A stretch of DNA of 9,661 nt from Coriobacteriia bacterium. Lineage in GTDB: Bacteria > Actinomycetota > Coriobacteriia > WRKU01 > WQUG01. The notes beneath the pieces were generated by a model, which was not told the origin of the DNA, did no database searches, and saw only the letters and a list, made by a program, of their open reading frames with translations. The translations under genes were made by a program, and so were the position numbers. The DNA lies in NCBI GenBank assembly GCA_009785705.1, contig WQVS01000051.1, forward strand, positions 1 to 9,661, read 5' to 3'. This document shows, one piece after another, positions 5,594-9,661 of this stretch; the first letter of the stretch is position 1, and each line of letters opens with the position of its first letter.

Positions 5594-8017
5594 ATGAAGA
5601 AATTTGTGCAGATGGCTTTCTCTAGAACAGCACTTACTCTAGCGATCGCCACAGTTTTAAGTGTTGTATTTGCTTCAACACTTTTTGCGATGACGTCCAA
5701 TTTGGATTCGGACTTGTCATCAGGAATTGTTGCAGCAGAGAGCAACACTATTCCGAGAGATTTTCAGGCGCCGATGATAGCGCACAGCGTTGAGGGCACA
5801 GGTGCAGATAAAGACCTACCTTTCCCTTATCAGATTACTGTACTTACTTTTGATTCGGTGACAAGTGTCAATCTTTATGTTGTTAATACGCTCACGCGTG
5901 AGGTAGTAACTACTGCCGAACACTTCTATTCAGTAGCAAGTCTCCCCGGAGCTGTCTCTTTTAATGCGAGTGGAGGCTTTATTCAGCTTGTGCCTGAACA
6001 GCAGGGCACAACAACAGGATGGACTTGGGGCGAAGTAGTAATTCTTCTTCAGCATGGACAGGAAGTGGTCATCACCACAGCTGGAGCAACTCCTCATCCA
6101 GATTATGACAGTCTTGGTGCGGCAGGACTTAGAGATTTTAACGTTAGCTCAATTCTGCATAATGATCCTACTTACTCAGATCCGCAAACACCAGGATTTG
6201 ATGCAAGGCATGCAGGCTACGAATTTAGTTTTGGAAACTCGAATCCCGATTGGGTAAATCCAGGCATGGCTCCTCCCGAACACTTCCATGGCTCAGCTAT
6301 TGCTACGGATGCTGCAGAGGGCTTTACTGTAATCACGCAAAGTCTCATACAGCAAAGGCTTAGAGATGGCGAGGTCCGTGTAGAAGGCGTATGGAGAGGT
6401 ACTGGCGTAATAGTGCAGCCAGCTGTTCCTGCTACTGCTACAGTACCGCTTACAAAGGTGCTTTCAGTAGATACAACAAATTCCATCACTGTGCCAAATA
6501 TTGCATTTGACTTTGTTTTCGCGCCATTTAGTTTTGATGGCCATAGTGATGCGGCTACGGTGGCAGCCAATATGCCTACAGTGGACGATCCGCGCATCAC
6601 TATCCCAGGTAATATTTACACAGCTTCTACAACAACGTCAGGAACCCTCGGAGTAGACATCCCCTTTGACAGACCTGGTCGTTTTGTTTTCGAAGTTAAA
6701 GAAACCTCAAGCACTGCTGTAACACCTCTACCTCCTGGTGCGAGCATAGACGACTCTCCTGCAGTCTACATGCTAATTATTGAAGTAAAAGAAAACAACG
6801 GAGAACTTGTTATTTATAGCATGAGTATTATTGTGGATGCAGCTGACAGCCTTGATACTAATGCAGCATCGGTTGGTGCTACAGTAACAGCACTCACTTT
6901 TACTAATGTTTTGAGCCACGATGCTACAGTACAGCCGTCTGAAGTCACTACAACAGTAGCCCTTAACAAGGTACTTTCTGTAGAGACAACGACAGCGTTT
7001 GACCTGCCTAATACAAGCTTTGACTTTGCTTTCGAAGACACTGTCACTGCTACTATTGTTGAGACAGCGAGTGTACCGATTCCAGGCAGTACTAACACAA
7101 CTGCCACAACAGCAAACGGAAGCACCAATGTGGACTTCACTTTCAGTGAGGCAGGAACTTTTGTCTACGAAGTTACTGAACTTCAGTCAACTAACACCTT
7201 GCCTGCACGCACGACGATGAACTATTCGGATGCAGTCTACACACTAACTATCGTGGTAGAAGAAAGTAACGGAGAACTTGTTGTTGCTAGTGTTGCAATA
7301 GCAGCAGTAACCCCTGATGCTTCGGGTGCTACTGATGCTCTGACCTTTACTAATATCTTGAACTATGTGGCGGAAGAGGGCCCCATAGATGTACCTTGTG
7401 ACGAATGTGGAGAGTATCCTTGCGTGTGTGTAACACCACCTCCACCCTGCGATGAGTGCGGAGAGTACCCTTGTATCTGTGTAACGCCACCACCTTGTGA
7501 CGTGTGTGGAGAAGATCCTTGCGTGTGTGTAACAACTCCACCTTGTGATGTGTGCGGGGAAGATCCTTGCGTATGCGAAACTCCACCAGTTTGCAATGAA
7601 TGTGGAGAGTACCCTTGTATTTGTGTAACGCCACCGCCTTGTGACGTGTGTGGAGAAGATCCTTGTGTGTGTATAACAACTCCACCTTGTGATGAATGTG
7701 GCGAATACCCCTGCGTATGTCCTCCAGATAATGGCGGCAATGGTAACGGCGGCACCGGACAAGAGACTGATGATCCTGAAGAAACAGATCCTGGCTCAGG
7801 AGAAGAGACTGGAACCCCAACTCCTCCACGTCGACCAGCTGGTGATAGCAACGAAGCTACCACTACGCCTGGCGCTAGCACTGGACCCAAAACGGGTGAC
7901 TGGGCTAACCCAACTCTGCACCTTATGCACATGATTGCAGCAGTAGTGTTAGCGATAGTTGTGGCTTACAGACTTGCTTGTTCTAGCGAGACCCTAGTTA
8001 GGCGCAAGTCAAACTAG
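5594..8017 (+). CDS. Wall-anchored surface protein with two pilin isopeptide domains and a Cys-rich repeat stalk
   Basis: An 807-residue protein starting at ATG 5594, with AAGGAGG 4 bases upstream. Residues 1-32 are a signal peptide (MKKF, hydrophobic core, Leu-Phe-Ala). Residues about 50-275 are an unrecognised, cysteine-free domain. Two Spy0128/FctA-type pilin domains follow. The first has the expected isopeptide triad Lys288 (LTKVLS), Glu370 (FEVKE) and Asn438 (LTFTN). The second has Lys459 (LNKVLS), Glu529 (YEVTE) and Asn587 (LTFTN). In this family Lys and Asn crosslink with Glu as catalyst. Residues 602-709 are seven CDxCGxxPCxC repeats, then a Gly/Pro/Thr/acidic stretch. The C-terminus has GPKTG (764-768), a hydrophobic helix and RRKSN, a sortase sorting signal with Gly in place of Leu. 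It may be an adhesin or pilus subunit; no sortase gene is in the window. It stands alone between its own promoter and terminator. Confidence 0.85.
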   Translation: MKKFVQMAFSRTALTLAIATVLSVVFASTLFAMTSNLDSDLSSGIVAAESNTIPRDFQAPMIAHSVEGTGADKDLPFPYQITVLTFDSVTSVNLYVVNTLTREVVTTAEHFYSVASLPGAVSFNASGGFIQLVPEQQGTTTGWTWGEVVILLQHGQEVVITTAGATPHPDYDSLGAAGLRDFNVSSILHNDPTYSDPQTPGFDARHAGYEFSFGNSNPDWVNPGMAPPEHFHGSAIATDAAEGFTVITQSLIQQRLRDGEVRVEGVWRGTGVIVQPAVPATATVPLTKVLSVDTTNSITVPNIAFDFVFAPFSFDGHSDAATVAANMPTVDDPRITIPGNIYTASTTTSGTLGVDIPFDRPGRFVFEVKETSSTAVTPLPPGASIDDSPAVYMLIIEVKENNGELVIYSMSIIVDAADSLDTNAASVGATVTALTFTNVLSHDATVQPSEVTTTVALNKVLSVETTTAFDLPNTSFDFAFEDTVTATIVETASVPIPGSTNTTATTANGSTNVDFTFSEAGTFVYEVTELQSTNTLPARTTMNYSDAVYTLTIVVEESNGELVVASVAIAAVTPDASGATDALTFTNILNYVAEEGPIDVPCDECGEYPCVCVTPPPPCDECGEYPCICVTPPPCDVCGEDPCVCVTTPPCDVCGEDPCVCETPPVCNECGEYPCICVTPPPCDVCGEDPCVCITTPPCDECGEYPCVCPPDNGGNGNGGTGQETDDPEETDPGSGEETGTPTPPRRPAGDSNEATTTPGASTGPKTGDWANPTLHLMHMIAAVVLAIVVAYRLACSSETLVRRKSN
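7397..7720 (+). repeat. Seven Cys-rich 48/51-bp coding repeats (CDxCGxxPCxC)
   Basis: Units start at 7397, 7448, 7496, 7544, 7592, 7640 and 7688; the first is 51 bp and the rest 48 bp. Each encodes Cys-x2-Cys-Gly-x2-x-Pro-type spacing, written out as CxxCGxxPCxC, plus a Pro/Thr linker such as VTPPP. There are two flavours: ECGEYPC (units 1, 2, 5, 7) and VCGEDPC (units 3, 4, 6). The unit pair 2-3 recurs as 5-6, showing a two-unit duplication. The seven units give 28 Cys in 108 residues. Confidence 0.92.
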
Positions 8018-8047
8018 CTCTGTAGCTTAAATACTTTGCAAAACCAA

Positions 8048-8083
8048 AAAGAAGGCTGTGCCAAACAAGGCGCAGCCTTCTTT
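8048..8083 (+). terminator. Strong rho-independent terminator after the surface protein gene
   Basis: The arms 8048-8062 (AAAGAAGGCTGTGCC) and 8069-8083 (GGCGCAGCCTTCTTT) form a 15-bp stem with a single G-T pair and a 6-base loop AAACAA. The T-rich right end serves as the tail, and the A-run on the left could let it also work on the opposite strand. It begins 30 bases after the stop codon at 8017. Confidence 0.93.
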
Positions 8084-8174
8084 GTATAGTGGACTCATCT
8101 GTACTTTGCAAGATTTTCTTAGAAGAAGCACCAATCAGACAGCTCAATCACTATTTCCTCTATATGCTGCGCAT
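8084..8174. other. Non-coding spacer after the terminator
   Basis: I see no gene, repeat or convincing promoter in this stretch between the terminator and the 11-bp periodic array. Confidence 0.5.
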
Positions 8175-8254
8175 TTAACAAATAATTAGCGTAGATTTAG
8201 CCTAGATTTAACTCTCACTTAATGCTCGCTTAGCCAGAGCTTTATCGCTTTTTA
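8175..8254. promoter_or_regulatory. 11-bp periodic TTA array upstream of cpaB, candidate response-regulator site
   Basis: TTA occurs at 8175, 8186, 8197, 8208, 8219 and 8230, six times at exactly 11-bp spacing. It continues at 8242 (one base off) and 8252 (22 from 8230). Units 2 and 3 are nearly identical 11-mers (TTAGCGTAGAT, TTAGCCTAGAT). Tandem direct repeats one helical turn apart are how OmpR/PhoB-family regulators are often recruited; the B. subtilis PhoP box, for example, uses TTAACA-like hexamers at 11-bp period, and the first unit here is TTAACA. The array ends about 160 bp before cpaB. Confidence 0.55.
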
Positions 8255-8290
8255 ATCCTTCCTTGTTAGGATGCTCTCTGTAATGACATG

Positions 8291-8400
8291 AGCGGTAACC
8301 GCTGTAATGCCTAGCGCATACAGCGGGCTGCTCGCCAACTACTTAAGCTATCTGCTTCAAGCCAGCTCTATGCCAGAGGTTTAAGCTTAGGCAGCAGACT
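8291..8400 (+). other. Non-coding leader of the cpaB operon with several short inverted repeats
   Basis: AGCGGT-A-ACCGCT at 8291-8303 is a perfect 6-bp inverted repeat. CAGC/GCTG, CTCT/AGAG and the palindrome TAAGCTTA also occur before the Shine-Dalgarno AGGAGG (8403-8408). No gene or recognised riboswitch core is visible, and I could not place a convincing -35/-10 pair. It may be a structured 5' leader. Confidence 0.35.
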
Positions 8401-8416
8401 ACAGGAGGGGAATCCC

Positions 8417-9217
8417 ATGACGCAGAGGAAGCGACTTATTATCTCGATTTTGGCAGGCATTGTTGCTGCCTTATGCGCAGCCCTCTTTCTTTGGGGCCAG
8501 ACACAGTCTGCAGAGCGCGCTCACACTGAAATGCTTGAACAGTTTAAGGGTGGGGCTGTCAGTGTCATGGTTGCGCGTGAACGAATCGAATCAGGAACAC
8601 TCCTAAGTAGTCGACTTTTCGATGAGCAAATCTGGCCAGGCTTTTGCCTTCCTGAGGGAGTGATTAGCCTTGAAGACTTCGGTCAGATTGAGGGGCGTCG
8701 TAGCGCCGCAACAATACTAAAGGGTGAGGCACTTACAGCATTGCGTGTATTCGATCAGCAGCTACCCGTTGACCGTCTCTCAGAAGGAATGACTGCAGTT
8801 ACGCTTCCCGCTGACAATATTCATGCCCTGGGCGGAGAACTGCGTCGCGGCATGCGTTTGACTCTAATGGCAGGAACATCAGATGGTCGTGTAGCTGAGC
8901 TAGCAAGCTATATTGAAGTGCTCTCTGCCAATACCGTTGCAGTTCAGAGCGAGGCAATCGAGGGCGAGGATGCACAAGATAGCTCCCGCTTGGCACTTAC
9001 TAGTGGAGCCAGCACGCAAAACTCAACACCGCACGGCGAATCGCTGAACTGGATAACACTTGCTATCCCTAATGATCAGGTTGAGCAGATTCTTACGGCT
9101 TCGCGAGCAAGCACTATCCACTTTGTCTTACCAAAGGAAACCTTGACCTTTGAGCTCGACGATGATGATACAGGCGCAGATAAGCAGCCTGATTCAGATA
9201 GTAAGCAGGGTGGCTAA
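8417..9217 (+). CDS. cpaB: CpaB/RcpC-like Flp (Tad) pilus assembly protein
   Basis: A 266-residue protein starting at ATG 8417, with AGGAGG at 8403-8408, 8 bases upstream. A basic N-terminus (MTQRKR) precedes one membrane helix (about 7-27), so the rest lies outside the membrane. Residues about 47-112 form a SAF domain, with VMVARERIESGTLLSSRLFDEQIWP and the later ILKGEALTALRVF as in CpaB proteins. Residues about 119-255 form the RcpC/CpaB C-terminal domain (LSEGMTAVTLPADNIHALGG, then LRRGMRLTLMAG and WITLAIPNDQVEQIL). The tail is acidic and disordered (DDDDTGADKQPDSDSKQGG). CpaB belongs to the Tad/Flp type IV pilus machine and is needed for pilus assembly. The next gene, a cpaE homologue 3 bp away, confirms the context. 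No flp pilin or prepilin peptidase gene precedes it within the window. Confidence 0.88.
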   Translation: MTQRKRLIISILAGIVAALCAALFLWGQTQSAERAHTEMLEQFKGGAVSVMVARERIESGTLLSSRLFDEQIWPGFCLPEGVISLEDFGQIEGRRSAATILKGEALTALRVFDQQLPVDRLSEGMTAVTLPADNIHALGGELRRGMRLTLMAGTSDGRVAELASYIEVLSANTVAVQSEAIEGEDAQDSSRLALTSGASTQNSTPHGESLNWITLAIPNDQVEQILTASRASTIHFVLPKETLTFELDDDDTGADKQPDSDSKQGG

Positions 9218-9220
9218 GTC

Positions 9221-9661
9221 ATGTCCAAGGTCTTACTCGATACTCTAACCTTAGTCAGCTCTGACAAACGATTTCCCTTGGACTTGTCAAGCCTGATGAC
9301 AAGGGGCGAAGTGCGTGTAGTACACACTTTTCGTACGGGCTCGGAATGTTTGCGTGCTCTTGACTTGGATGATATGACTACACGAAGACTGATCGTAATT
9401 GATAGTCTGATTTCAGATATATCCCCAGCGAATCTCTGCGATGCCATCAGGCTTAGTCATTCCAATGTAGGCACTGTCATGGTGGTCGAGAAAGATGATG
9501 CAGAGGGCATCCAGCGTGCCATGCTGGCAGGAGCAAAGGCCACTGTTTCACGGCAGGCAAGCTTGGCAGATCTGAGTCGCCTGCTAGAACGTGTGGTAGA
9601 GGCAAGCGAAAACTACGAAGCCAATCAGACAGGAAGCACTACCATAGGGCAGCGAAGCACA
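9221..9661 (+). CDS. cpaE: CpaE/TadZ-like Tad pilus protein, N-terminal pseudo-receiver, cut by the window edge
   Basis: Open from ATG 9221 to the last base (147 codons), with no stop. It begins 3 bp after the cpaB stop, with a weak AGGGTGG site at 9207-9213 inside cpaB. The 147 residues form an alpha/beta domain like a response-regulator receiver: RRLIVIDSLISD carries Asp61 where a phosphoacceptor would sit, and GTVMVVEKDDAEGIQRAMLAGAKATVSR follows. The conserved receiver Lys is replaced by Ser/Arg (TVSR where YLTKP is usual) and the acidic pair after strand 1 is not obvious, so it is likely a pseudo-receiver. CpaE/TadZ proteins have this domain followed by a MinD/ParA-type ATPase, which would lie beyond the right edge, and they place the Tad machine at the pole. 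The residues after about 125 look like an interdomain linker. The identity rests on the cpaB neighbour and fold pattern. Confidence 0.78.
   Translation, partial: MSKVLLDTLTLVSSDKRFPLDLSSLMTRGEVRVVHTFRTGSECLRALDLDDMTTRRLIVIDSLISDISPANLCDAIRLSHSNVGTVMVVEKDDAEGIQRAMLAGAKATVSRQASLADLSRLLERVVEASENYEANQTGSTTIGQRST

Noticed and set aside
6054..6257. Short plus-strand frame within the surface-protein gene
   Set aside because: It is out of frame with a clearly coding region and has no ribosome binding site.
7397..7720. CRISPR array suggested by regularly spaced repeats
   Set aside because: The 48-bp units are contiguous, in frame and coding, with no unique spacers.
7244..7932. Three long minus-strand open frames across the Cys-rich repeats
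   Set aside because: They are side products of the low-complexity repeat array: their translations are repetitive (for example HTQGSSPHTSQGG), they overlap one another in different frames and have no credible start sites.
8281..8400. A c-di-GMP or other known riboswitch in the cpaB leader
   Set aside because: Several small inverted repeats are present, but I see none of the conserved core of a riboswitch class I know.
9214..9447. Minus-strand open frame at the cpaB/cpaE junction
   Set aside because: It is antisense to the cpaE-like gene, which starts 3 bp after cpaB and stays open to the window edge.

Overview
The window looks like chromosomal DNA of a Gram-positive bacterium. It holds NEAT and FIVAR surface domains, a protein ending in a sortase-type sorting signal, heme-acquisition proteins held by membrane anchors, and the start of a Flp/Tad pilus operon. 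This mixture, with a base composition that looks balanced by eye (not computed), fits an anaerobic or host-associated actinobacterium of the Coriobacteriia (Atopobiaceae/Olsenella type) best. A Bacillota host is not excluded, since all three tRNA genes encode their CCA end. The placement is inference.

Region 1 (1-4828, + strand) is the tail of a heme-uptake operon. A large NEAT/FIVAR protein enters from the left edge. It has one partial and three complete FIVAR-linked NEAT modules, a fourth divergent NEAT domain and a C-terminal membrane anchor. A second gene overlaps its 3' end from a GTG start at 3155 and encodes a small doubly hydrophobic protein resembling the Shp heme-binding family. Third is an IsdE-like heme-binding protein of an ABC importer, unusual in having no cysteine and so no lipobox. 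Together they suggest a relay from the NEAT array through the Shp-like protein to IsdE. No permease or ATPase gene lies in the window.

Region 2 (4829-5593) carries three tRNA genes on the minus strand, transcribed in the order Asp(GTC), Lys(TTT), Glu(CTC) from a good -35/-10 promoter at 5354-5382. Facing away from it is the promoter and leader of the next + strand gene. That leader has a perfect 21-bp palindrome and a GAAA-tetraloop hairpin just before the ribosome binding site.

Region 3 (5594-8083) is one monocistronic-looking gene for an 807-residue surface protein. It has a signal peptide, an unrecognised N-terminal domain, two pilin-type isopeptide domains, seven Cys-rich 16/17-residue repeats (28 Cys), a Pro/Thr/acidic stretch and a GPKTG sorting signal. 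A strong rho-independent terminator follows.

Region 4 (8084-9661) begins with about 330 bp of non-coding DNA containing an unusual run of TTA triplets at exact 11-bp spacing. Then come cpaB and the 5' part of a cpaE/tadZ-like gene, which runs off the right edge. The theme of the window is the cell surface: heme capture, an isopeptide-stabilised wall protein and Tad pilus assembly.
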